DNA from: CAZXDS01 sp964639525
GTDB taxonomy: Bacteria; Bacteroidota; Ignavibacteria; Ignavibacteriales; Melioribacteraceae
Assembly (NCBI GenBank): GCA_964639525.1
Contig: CAZXDS010000175.1
Span: 1-6,961 of the forward strand
DNA: 6,961 bases
Direction: 5' to 3'
Positions 1 through 6,908 of this stretch are shown here, piece after piece. The translations under genes and the position numbers were made by a program. The notes below the pieces were generated by a model. It was not told the origin of the DNA. It made no database searches and saw only the letters and a list, made by a program, of their open reading frames with translations. The number at the start of each line of letters is the position of its first letter. Position 1 is the stretch's first letter.

Positions 1-455
1 CTTTCATTGCGGAAAATTCCATCAACAATAATTATGTGAAATTTACTTTCCATTTTAGTTATTTCTCGGCTGTAAATTTCCGGTTCTGTTTCGCTGCTGA
101 GAATAACTTCGGCATTTTTCGGAAGCATCTGTTTTACTTTTTCGTACCATTCCTTGTTGTGTTCAACTGCAGTAATTGAGTTCACTTTTTTCGCATACCA
201 AATTGTAGAATTTCCGCTGCCGTATTCAAATAAATTAAATTCGGGTTTTAAACGCGGTTCAATAAATGATAGAAAAGAATATGTGTTCCATGGAATTGGA
301 TTTCCATTTTTATCAACTGATTCTTTTGTTCTATAACTTCTGAACCATCCATAATCTTTAACGGCACTATTTACATAAAGCTGTATTCCTCCTGCCAAAT
401 CCAATCTGTTCAAAACAGATCTAAAAAAATCCCTTATCGGTTTTTTATTTCTCAT
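1..455 (-). CDS. Class I SAM-dependent methyltransferase, N-terminal part (runs off the left edge)
   Basis: The frame is open from an ATG at 455 down to base 1, giving 151 codons without a stop. The 3' end lies outside the window. A Rossmann-type SAM-binding segment is visible: residues 75-84 read LFEYGSGNST (motif I, glycine-rich loop). The acidic end of the next strand follows at ITAVEHN (94-100, Glu98 expected to hold the SAM ribose). A later strand IIIVDG (141-146) corresponds to the motif IV region. The first ~70 residues (with PWNTYSFLSFIEP at 55-67) form a family-specific N-terminal extension. The start overlaps the end of the upstream YfhO-family gene by 11 bases, with GGAGAGAG about 10 bases and GGAA about 5 bases upstream inside that gene, so translation is probably coupled. 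The substrate is unknown. The neighbours suggest a sugar or surface-glycan precursor, but that is inference from context. The fold assignment is firm; the exact family (FkbM-like or another) is not. Confidence 0.85.
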   Translation of the reverse strand, partial: MRNKKPIRDFFRSVLNRLDLAGGIQLYVNSAVKDYGWFRSYRTKESVDKNGNPIPWNTYSFLSFIEPRLKPEFNLFEYGSGNSTIWYAKKVNSITAVEHNKEWYEKVKQMLPKNAEVILSSETEPEIYSREITKMESKFHIIIVDGIFRNE

Positions 456-2982
456 TATTTTTCCGCTCTCTCCAAATTCCAAAAATTAGTAGGATAATTG
501 CACCGCTGCTGAGTGTTAAAGACAAATACTTTGAAACCGTAAACGAAACAGGAGCAAAAATAAATGCAATTTTATGCTCTCCTTTAGGAACAATAATTCC
601 GCGAAATGCATGGTCTGTCCTGTAAATTTCAGTTTCGTTACCGTCAACATAAGCCTTCCAGCCATTAGGGTAATATGTATCGCTCATAACGAGAAAATTA
701 TTTCCCGAAGCGTGAACATCGGCAGTAATTTTTGTTTCTCTATAATTTATATTTGTTATTGATGCTGTGCTGTCTGGCGAGTCAGACTTAACTTTATCAC
801 CTTCCAAATAAGCAATGTTTTTCGGATTAAAAGAATTAGCTTTGACGGCATTCAAAATATCAATCGTATTTTTTTGTTCCACTTTATTTACTAGAAAAAG
901 ACGCGGAAGAACTGTTTGGTTTTCATAAATAAATGTGGATTTGGTTTGCTTCAGCAAAGTTAAATTCGGCATTGGAACAGCCTTATCCGCAATAATATAT
1001 TTCACATTTGCCAAATTCCACAATGTTGGGTTAACCGGTCCTACAATGTCAATATAATCTTGATAAGCCCGCGGTTTGATGGCAGAATATCCGTAAAAAT
1101 CATTCATTAAAAAATGGGCATTAAAATTTGAGTTACTATTAAACGAGCCGAGCGAACCATCCTGCTTAATATTTAAGATTCTGAACGGCTCTTTATCTTT
1201 TCGTGCTTTTATAAATGAAATGTAATCAGGGGTTGTAAAAAGTGATTTCATGTCGGTTTGATTGTTATATGTTGCCGCTCTGTTATCAACTTTGAATAAG
1301 TCGAACAGCGTAAAACCGGCAAGAAGAATTATTAGTAAATCCCGACTCAACATTGATTTTAAGTAACCTATAATTAACCAGGATGCTACAGATAAAAGAG
1401 CAAGCACAGTTACCAAATCGGAATGAAATAATGATGTTACAACTTGAGAAATATCAAACCCGTATTTATTGTAATATGATACCATTTGTCCGCCTTTCTG
1501 CGAAGATACAAATCTCGAAGTAAAAGAGCTTTCAAAAATGCCGGGCAATACGACTGATATTATCAGCAATGCTGTGAAAGTATATGCAGAATAGAGAAGA
1601 AACTTTTTCAGTTTTTCATTGCTGTCATTTTTTAAATCAATAATTCTTTTTAATCCAAATGCTGCAAGTATCGGGAAAGATATTTGAACTAAAATTAAAA
1701 TCATTGAAGGCACGCGGAATTTATCGAAAAACGGAAAATAATAAAACATCAAATTATAAACAGGCGGAAAAGTTCTACCGAAAGAAATCAATAAAGAAAT
1801 TAGAATTAAAATCGTCAAATATTTAACAAACGAATTTTCCCACATTGTAAACATTGCGAAAAGTCCGAGAAAGAAAATTAAAATTCCCATATACATAGCC
1901 ACATCAACAAAAGGCATTTGCCCAAAGTAAGTGTTGAGCCCTATTTCCTGTCCGCGTGTTTCTTGCCCTTTGTATTTTATTTTACCAAAACCATAATATG
2001 AAGGAATAACAAATGTTGAAATTTCTTCGGGTGAAAATGACCAGTTTGTAGCATATTGATAAAAATCAGATTCTGATTTTTGAGGATTTTTCCCTGTCGT
2101 TTTATCAAGTATGCTTTCGGTTCCTCTTGTTGAATAAGGATTCCAATTGTATATCTGTGTAAAATTATCTGCTTGAATTAGCAAAGCAATCAAAAGTGCT
2201 GCGGCAAAAGTGCCCGCTGATTTAAGTATTTGGTTGCGTGCAAAAGCATTTTTTTTTGAAATCGCAGAAATAAAATAAAAAACAAAATAAATGGCGCTAG
2301 CAAAAAGAGCATAAAATATTATCTGCACGTGCCAGCTTTGAATTAATAAGTGAGCTACTATTATTAAAATAGCAAAATTCCGTAATGAGATTTTTTTTTG
2401 AAATTTTAACAACAGCAAAAACAATAATGGAATAAAAGCCAGCGAAGCAAGTTTGGTAACGTGCCCGATAAACAGAAACAACACAATTCCTGTGCTAAAT
2501 GAAGTCGCAAGTCCGCCGAAGAAACCAAGTAATCTATTTTTTGTTAAAAAACTTATTAATAAAAAACTATTAAAAGTAAGCAATATCAAATAGAAACTCC
2601 ACATAACATATTCGGCAGAAAACGGAGCACTAAAAGTATCACGCACCGCACGAATTCCGACGTATATTAAATTGAACCATTTGTAATCTACAGCAAGAGC
2701 ATAAGCCGGCATTCCGCCAAAAATATACGGATACCAAAGGGTGTAGCCATCTCGCGGTGCGTGAACAACATTTTCCAAGGAATGACTTGTAACAATATCC
2801 GGCGACTGAAAAGTTTTTCCGCCAAAGTACATTGGTGAAAAATAGATTAAGAATATTAGCAAAATTATTCCGAACAAAGCAATAGTCTGATATTTTTCGG
2901 GTACAATGTTGTTTATATTAAATCTATTAAAAATAGATTCCTCTGTTTTTTTATTCTTAACCGCTTTTTTATTTTTGGGCAT
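445..2982 (-). CDS. YfhO-family polytopic membrane protein (probable GT-C-like glycosyltransferase)
   Basis: This 845-residue protein starts at ATG 2982, preceded by AGAGGG (2987-2992) four bases upstream. A short Lys-rich cytosolic tail (1-30) is followed by about 13-14 hydrophobic segments, roughly at 33-50, 125-146, 151-171, 179-193, 203-218, 221-241, 256-270, 363-379, 386-401, 422-444, 459-479, 521-540, 546-564 and 817-836. The first outer loop has the family-like stretch LWYPYIFGGMPAY (82-94) and an acidic Asp62, a reasonable GT-C catalytic candidate (inference). A soluble domain at ~570-815 ends in a hallmark module of the YfhO family: YYPNGWKAYVDG (770-781), FRGIIVPKGEHKI (793-805), then the last membrane helix. 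Characterised Firmicute relatives (B. subtilis YfhO, Listeria GtlB) are tied to glycosylation of teichoic acids outside the membrane using polyprenyl-phosphate sugars. A diderm would lack that acceptor, so the substrate here is unknown. It lies 51 bases after a GT4 gene and overlaps a methyltransferase gene, consistent with surface-glycan synthesis. Family call is strong; enzymatic role is inferred. Confidence 0.88.
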   Translation of the reverse strand: MPKNKKAVKNKKTEESIFNRFNINNIVPEKYQTIALFGIILLIFLIYFSPMYFGGKTFQSPDIVTSHSLENVVHAPRDGYTLWYPYIFGGMPAYALAVDYKWFNLIYVGIRAVRDTFSAPFSAEYVMWSFYLILLTFNSFLLISFLTKNRLLGFFGGLATSFSTGIVLFLFIGHVTKLASLAFIPLLFLLLLKFQKKISLRNFAILIIVAHLLIQSWHVQIIFYALFASAIYFVFYFISAISKKNAFARNQILKSAGTFAAALLIALLIQADNFTQIYNWNPYSTRGTESILDKTTGKNPQKSESDFYQYATNWSFSPEEISTFVIPSYYGFGKIKYKGQETRGQEIGLNTYFGQMPFVDVAMYMGILIFFLGLFAMFTMWENSFVKYLTILILISLLISFGRTFPPVYNLMFYYFPFFDKFRVPSMILILVQISFPILAAFGLKRIIDLKNDSNEKLKKFLLYSAYTFTALLIISVVLPGIFESSFTSRFVSSQKGGQMVSYYNKYGFDISQVVTSLFHSDLVTVLALLSVASWLIIGYLKSMLSRDLLIILLAGFTLFDLFKVDNRAATYNNQTDMKSLFTTPDYISFIKARKDKEPFRILNIKQDGSLGSFNSNSNFNAHFLMNDFYGYSAIKPRAYQDYIDIVGPVNPTLWNLANVKYIIADKAVPMPNLTLLKQTKSTFIYENQTVLPRLFLVNKVEQKNTIDILNAVKANSFNPKNIAYLEGDKVKSDSPDSTASITNINYRETKITADVHASGNNFLVMSDTYYPNGWKAYVDGNETEIYRTDHAFRGIIVPKGEHKIAFIFAPVSFTVSKYLSLTLSSGAIILLIFGIWRERKNNEK

Positions 2983-3033
2983 TTATCCCTCTAAATGATA
3001 AGATTATTTTTTTATAATACTTTTGCAATTTAA

Positions 3034-4155
3034 TTAATCAGATGTTAATTCTTCAATGCCGAGCACAAAATTTTCCCATGAATATTTTTCTTTTTTGTTT
3101 CGAACATTTCGTGAAAATTCCATGTCTTTTTGTTCACTGAAAAACTTAAAAACAGCATCAGCCAAAGCTGACGGATTATTTTTTTCAACAACATAACCGG
3201 TTTTCCCGTTTTCTATTTCTTCGCCCAAACCGCCCACATCAGTTGCAATTATTGGTTTTTCAAAATTATTTGCTATCTGGAAAATTCCACTCTGCGTTGC
3301 TTCTTTGTATGGCAGCACAACAACATCGGAGGCGGAGAAGTAATACTTGACTTCTTCATTTGGAATAAAATCAGAAAATATTTTCACATTATTTTTAATA
3401 TTTAACGTTTCAATTAAATCAAGATATTTTTTCTTGTTATCGTAAAATTCACCGGCAATAATCAGTTGTAAGTCCATTTTTTCTTTCAACATTGAAACGA
3501 CTTTTAATAGAATATCTACACCTTTATATTTCCTGATAAACCCGAAAAAAAGAAGTGTGGGTTTGGCGGATAATTGCAAATGTTTTAGTGCATTCTCTCT
3601 AACAACGCCTGTTCCAAAATTTGAATAAATCGGGTGAAACAATAATTTTTGTTCGGCACTTGGTTTCATTAGTTGAAGATCGGTTTCAACGGATTTAGAC
3701 ATTGTAATAAAATAATCCGCCGTATTAAAAAAATATTTTGTTAAAGCTTTGTCTCCGGGCTTGGCATCGTGGGAAATTACATTGTGAGCAATTATAAGAA
3801 TTTTACTTTTTTTGTTTTTTCTAATTTGTTTCGCAACCGTTCCAAAACAAGGACCGAAAAACGGCATCCAAAAATTAAAAATTACTAAGTCGGGTTTTTC
3901 GTTTTTAATTCTTTTACCAACTCTTAACCAATTAACAGGATTGATAGAATCCAATAACTCTTCAGTCAGAGGCGCATTCTCTAATAAAGTAGGTTCGTAT
4001 TGAGTTTTACCCGGGAACAACAAATTAGGATACTGCCGCGAAAATGTAATTACGGAAACTTGATGCTTTTTAACAAGTTCATTATAAAGCATTTGCGTAA
4101 AATGTGAAATGCCTCCGCGAAAAGGATAAGCAGCTGAAATTATTACTATTTTCAT
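3034..4155 (-). CDS. GT4-family (GT-B fold) glycosyltransferase
   Basis: This 373-residue protein has the two-domain layout of retaining GT4 enzymes. The N-terminal domain opens with a beta strand and the acceptor loop YPFRGGISHF (10-19), and has IIAHNVISHD at 121-130. The C-terminal donor-binding domain begins near LLFFGFIRKYKG (201-212), continues with LIIAGEFY (231-238) and FIPNEEVKYYFSASDVVVLPY (263-283 region), and ends in IIATDVGGLGEEI (302-314). The usual E-x7-E nucleotide-sugar motif is represented by Glu285 and Gln293. No signal peptide or membrane segment is seen, so it should act in the cytosol or at the inner membrane face. ATG 4155 is chosen because the conserved first strand (MKIVIISAAYPF) begins there and GGGA lies 8 bases upstream. 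An in-frame ATG at 4230 would add 25 unconserved-looking residues and has no ribosome-binding site. It is the first gene of the leftward operon with the YfhO-family gene. Donor and acceptor cannot be deduced. Confidence 0.9.
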   Translation of the reverse strand: MKIVIISAAYPFRGGISHFTQMLYNELVKKHQVSVITFSRQYPNLLFPGKTQYEPTLLENAPLTEELLDSINPVNWLRVGKRIKNEKPDLVIFNFWMPFFGPCFGTVAKQIRKNKKSKILIIAHNVISHDAKPGDKALTKYFFNTADYFITMSKSVETDLQLMKPSAEQKLLFHPIYSNFGTGVVRENALKHLQLSAKPTLLFFGFIRKYKGVDILLKVVSMLKEKMDLQLIIAGEFYDNKKKYLDLIETLNIKNNVKIFSDFIPNEEVKYYFSASDVVVLPYKEATQSGIFQIANNFEKPIIATDVGGLGEEIENGKTGYVVEKNNPSALADAVFKFFSEQKDMEFSRNVRNKKEKYSWENFVLGIEELTSD

Positions 4156-4162
4156 ATTTTTA

Positions 4163-4168
4163 TTCCCG
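4163..4168 (-). promoter_or_regulatory. Ribosome-binding site that decides the glycosyltransferase start
   Basis: On the minus strand the sequence reads CGGGAA, with GGGA ending 8 bases before ATG 4155. The alternative in-frame ATG at 4230 is preceded by a T-rich stretch with no purine-rich site. This supports the shorter protein. Confidence 0.5.
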
Positions 4169-4301
4169 TAATGCAATTGCTTGATATCAACCGAATGTAA
4201 AACGTACTGAAATATTTCGACTAAAAGCATTTCGAAAAAACAGGACTTTTTATTGTTTAAAAACGTGTAACTGTTTTATTCCATCGAATATTTCTCACTG
4301 T

Positions 4302-4331
4302 CAAAAATATTTGGAACTAATAAAAATCAAT
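4302..4331 (-). promoter_or_regulatory. Candidate Bacteroidota-type promoter for the leftward operon
   Basis: Read on the minus strand, TATTTTTG (4302-4309) matches the TAnnTTTG -7 consensus known from Bacteroidota. ATTG (4328-4331) lies 18 bases upstream, close to the TTG-containing -33 element. This would give a leader of roughly 140 bases before ATG 4155. A second exact TAnnTTTG (TATATTTG, 4335-4342, minus strand) lacks a convincing -33 box. In such AT-rich DNA chance matches are likely, so this is a weak call. Confidence 0.3.
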
Positions 4332-4457
4332 TATCAAATATATAAATATTTTGAGTCGGTTTTGGAATTTTACAAAGTGTCTTTCGGGTTTTAATAAATA
4401 TAATTTTAAACGAATATTTTTATGAAAGCAGTCATATTTTTTATTTTTCCGGAATAT

Positions 4458-4488
4458 TTTCTTAAGCTTAAAATTTATAGTAATTTTG
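4458..4488 (+). promoter_or_regulatory. Candidate Bacteroidota-type promoter for the M1 peptidase gene
   Basis: TAATTTTG (4481-4488) fits the TAnnTTTG -7 consensus, and TTTC (4458-4461) sits exactly 19 bases upstream, near the usual position of the -33 TTTG element. Transcription would begin close to 4493-4496, leaving a leader of about 25-30 bases before ATG 4521 that contains the AAAAAGGA ribosome-binding site (4508-4515). The 10-base palindrome TTAAGCTTAA (4462-4471) lies between the two boxes and could be an operator. Position and spacing are good, but the base composition makes chance matches possible. Confidence 0.4.
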
Positions 4489-4520
4489 TTAAAGATACTT
4501 TTACTTGAAAAAGGATTGTT

Positions 4521-6908
4521 ATGAAAAAAATAATACTATTGTTCGTCTTGGTTTTCTCTTCATTGTTAATTGCCCAAGTTCCGCGTGTAACATTCCAATA
4601 TGATGCCGCAGGAATACCGAAATCAAAGATAATTGAAATAAAACATTTAACCGCTCACTTAAAAATTGATCCATACATTCCCCTTGTTGATGCAACAGCG
4701 GAATTTAATTTCTATACGTACAAAGCGGGAACGGATTCTTTCTATTTCAGTATTTCAGAATTGAATTTCAGCGAAACAAAAATTAACAACAGTGAAGTCC
4801 CTTTTAAGGTTAAAGGGAATAAAATTTGGGTTTATCCTACAGCTAAATTACAGCCGCATAAAAATTATGCAGTGAAATTTTACTACACTGCCCAGCCTAC
4901 TTCAGGTTTAAATTTTATCGGATGGAATGACCCGCAAAAGATTAAAAGAAAACAAGTTTGGGCTCACCGCCCCAATCATTGGCTTCCGTATCTGCCGGGA
5001 AGAATTACAGTGGACATGTTCGTAACTTTTGATAAAAATTACAAAGTATTTTCAAATGGTGTACGTCAATCTGAAATTGACAACGCAGATGGAACAAAAA
5101 CCTGGCATTACAAAATGTTTAAAAACCATCCGTTTTTTTCAACTGCACTTGTTATCGGGGATTATAAATATAAGTCATTCAAAACAAAACGAGGATTACC
5201 ATTGGAATATTGGTATTATCCGGACAGAGAAAAGTATTTTGAAACGACTTATCAATACAGCAAAAAAATGTTTGATTTTCTTGAAAATGAAATCGGTGTA
5301 AATTATCCTTATGAACTCTATCGTCAGGCACCTGTTGAGGATTATCTTTACGGGGCAATGGAAACAACAACTTCAACAATTTATGCCGACTTTATGTACA
5401 TTGACCCGCACGCATATTGGATGCGTAATTATATCAATGTAAATGCTCACGAACTCACTCATCAATGGTTTGGAAACTGCATTGCACACCGAACGAACAA
5501 TGTTTGGCTTACGGAAGGTTTTGCAACTTACTACGCCAAGATTTTTGAGAAGTCAATTTTCGGGGATGATTATTATCAGGTTGAACGAAACAAAGAAAGA
5601 AATGCAGCAATAAAAGCAGCGAAGAGGAACAACAATCCTGTAGGTGAAAGCTCCGGCGGAACTGCTCGGTTTTATCAAAAAGGTTCTCTCATTTTGGATA
5701 TGCTGCGGTACGTTTTGGGAGATGCCGATTTTAAAACCTCAATAAAAAACTACATGACAAAATACAAGTTCGGCTATGCTGAAATAAATGATTTGATTCT
5801 GTCAATTTATGAAACAACGGGACAAAGTTTGTATTGGTTTTTTGATGAATGGCTTTATCGAGGCGGAGAACCGAATTATAATGTGCATTACAGTGCTAAC
5901 AAAAATATGAATGGCAATCAATTTACCCAAGTTTCCGTTGAACAAATTCAAAAAACAAATGACTTGGTTAAATTATTTAAAATGCCGATAGAATTTGAAG
6001 TTCACTATACAGACGGAACTTTTGATAAAGTTCAAAAAATGATTGAGAAAAAATATTCGGAGGTCATTATTCCAAACAGACAAAAGAAGAAAATTGCGTT
6101 TGTTCTTTTTGATCCGAACAGGCAAATACTTAAAAAGGTTAAATTTAAAAGAAACTATAACGAACTTTCATTGCAGGCACTTAATGCTCCGAATATGATT
6201 GACCGTTACGATGCCCTGATTGAATTGCGAAAAACATCTTTTGATAAAAAAGAAAATTTACTTTATCGTATTTATAAGCACGAAAATTTTCATCTTATTA
6301 AAAATGAAATAATAGCTCAGTTAAAGAATGATAGCTCGACAAAAACCATAACCCTGCTGAAATCAGCAATTAATGACAAAAACCCGCTTGTTCGTAATGC
6401 GGTTTTGAAAAATATTAGTGATGTTCCGGTAAGTCTAAAACTTGATTATGAAAAGCTGCTGGATGATTATTCTTATTCTAATATTGAATTGGCACTTGAA
6501 AATTTAATCAACTCCTTTCCGAAAGAAGCAGACAAGTATTTGAACGAAACAAAAAATGATGTCGGTTGGCGAGGCATGAATATTAAAATTAAATGGCTGC
6601 AGTTACAGGTTCAACAAGGTCAAAAAAAATATATTAAAAATTTGAAGGATTACACAACGCATAGCTATGAGTTTGAAACAAGGATAAATGCAATTAAATC
6701 ATTAAAGGCACTAAATTATTTTGATGACGAAACAGCGGGGAATATTATTAAAGCATTTTTTTATTGGAATTACAAACTTGTTCGAGTTGCAAAAGACGCA
6801 CTGATTTATTTTAATCAGCAGACAATTTATGCAAAGATTATGAAGCGGTACATTAAATCAAACAATTTTGAAAAATCAAAACTTGAAAGATTGAATAAAC
6901 TTTTATAA
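4521..6908 (+). CDS. Secreted M1-family zinc metallopeptidase (probable aminopeptidase) with helical-repeat C-terminus
   Basis: The protein has 795 residues. ATG 4521 is preceded by AAAAAGGA with 5 bases spacing. Residues 1-18 form a Sec signal peptide (Lys-Lys, hydrophobic core, probable cut after Ala18 before Gln19) with no lipobox Cys, so it is likely periplasmic or exported. An M1-type N-terminal beta domain spans ~35-220. The catalytic domain follows, with GAMET (278-282, in place of GxMEN), HELTH (310-314; zinc ligands His310 and His314, base Glu311), third ligand Glu332 in WLTEGFATYY, and Tyr385 in FYQKGSLILDMLR (384-396), the expected transition-state Tyr. FDEWLYRGGEPNY (441-453) closes the catalytic core. 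A beta segment (~454-545) and an alpha-helical, HEAT-like tail (~548-795) complete it. M1 enzymes remove N-terminal residues from peptides; nutrient peptide breakdown is a plausible role. Oddities are the Thr in GAMET and the 17-residue instead of 18-residue gap before Glu332. No type IX sorting domain is seen. Family certain, activity likely. Confidence 0.93.
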   Translation: MKKIILLFVLVFSSLLIAQVPRVTFQYDAAGIPKSKIIEIKHLTAHLKIDPYIPLVDATAEFNFYTYKAGTDSFYFSISELNFSETKINNSEVPFKVKGNKIWVYPTAKLQPHKNYAVKFYYTAQPTSGLNFIGWNDPQKIKRKQVWAHRPNHWLPYLPGRITVDMFVTFDKNYKVFSNGVRQSEIDNADGTKTWHYKMFKNHPFFSTALVIGDYKYKSFKTKRGLPLEYWYYPDREKYFETTYQYSKKMFDFLENEIGVNYPYELYRQAPVEDYLYGAMETTTSTIYADFMYIDPHAYWMRNYINVNAHELTHQWFGNCIAHRTNNVWLTEGFATYYAKIFEKSIFGDDYYQVERNKERNAAIKAAKRNNNPVGESSGGTARFYQKGSLILDMLRYVLGDADFKTSIKNYMTKYKFGYAEINDLILSIYETTGQSLYWFFDEWLYRGGEPNYNVHYSANKNMNGNQFTQVSVEQIQKTNDLVKLFKMPIEFEVHYTDGTFDKVQKMIEKKYSEVIIPNRQKKKIAFVLFDPNRQILKKVKFKRNYNELSLQALNAPNMIDRYDALIELRKTSFDKKENLLYRIYKHENFHLIKNEIIAQLKNDSSTKTITLLKSAINDKNPLVRNAVLKNISDVPVSLKLDYEKLLDDYSYSNIELALENLINSFPKEADKYLNETKNDVGWRGMNIKIKWLQLQVQQGQKKYIKNLKDYTTHSYEFETRINAIKSLKALNYFDDETAGNIIKAFFYWNYKLVRVAKDALIYFNQQTIYAKIMKRYIKSNNFEKSKLERLNKLL

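Larger units (their letters stand above)
4156..4520. other. Divergent intergenic region, AT-rich, no gene recognised
   Basis: These 365 bases separate the leftward glycosyltransferase operon from the rightward peptidase gene, so promoters for both should lie here. Short perfect palindromes occur: TTGATATCAA at 4171-4180 in the leader of the leftward operon, and TTAAGCTTAA at 4462-4471 inside the candidate rightward promoter. The heptamer ATTTCGA is repeated directly at 4214-4220 and 4229-4235. TCAAA and TTTGA arms separated by 11 bases occur at 4334-4354. No tRNA, GC-rich terminator hairpin or riboswitch-like structure was recognised. The possible 25-codon upstream extension of the glycosyltransferase (4156-4230) is judged non-coding. 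Confidence 0.7.

Noticed and set aside
154..336. Plus-strand open frame of 60 codons
   Set aside because: It is antisense to the methyltransferase gene, whose minus-strand frame encodes clear SAM-binding motifs. It has no recognisable product or ribosome-binding site.
574..762. Plus-strand open frame of 62 codons
   Set aside because: It is antisense to the conserved C-terminal module of the YfhO-family gene, so it is a shadow frame.
2983..3033. Terminator or promoter between the GT4 and YfhO-family genes
   Set aside because: The gap is only 51 AT-rich bases with no stable hairpin. It holds the YfhO ribosome-binding site, and co-transcription is the simpler reading.
3812..4003. Plus-strand open frame of 63 codons
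   Set aside because: It is antisense to the GT4 N-terminal domain, which is clearly the coding frame.
4156..4230. 25-residue N-terminal extension of the glycosyltransferase from ATG 4230
   Set aside because: It has no ribosome-binding site, and the extra residues precede the conserved first beta strand, which starts at the better-supported ATG 4155.
5029..5379. Two overlapping open frames inside the peptidase gene (plus 5029-5301, minus 5179-5379)
   Set aside because: Both lie within the well-supported M1 catalytic region in other frames and show no family motif.
6600..6908. Type IX secretion C-terminal sorting domain on the peptidase
   Set aside because: The C-terminus is helical and Lys-rich, without the beta-rich, Gly-containing sorting domain. 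Export is assigned to the Sec signal peptide only.
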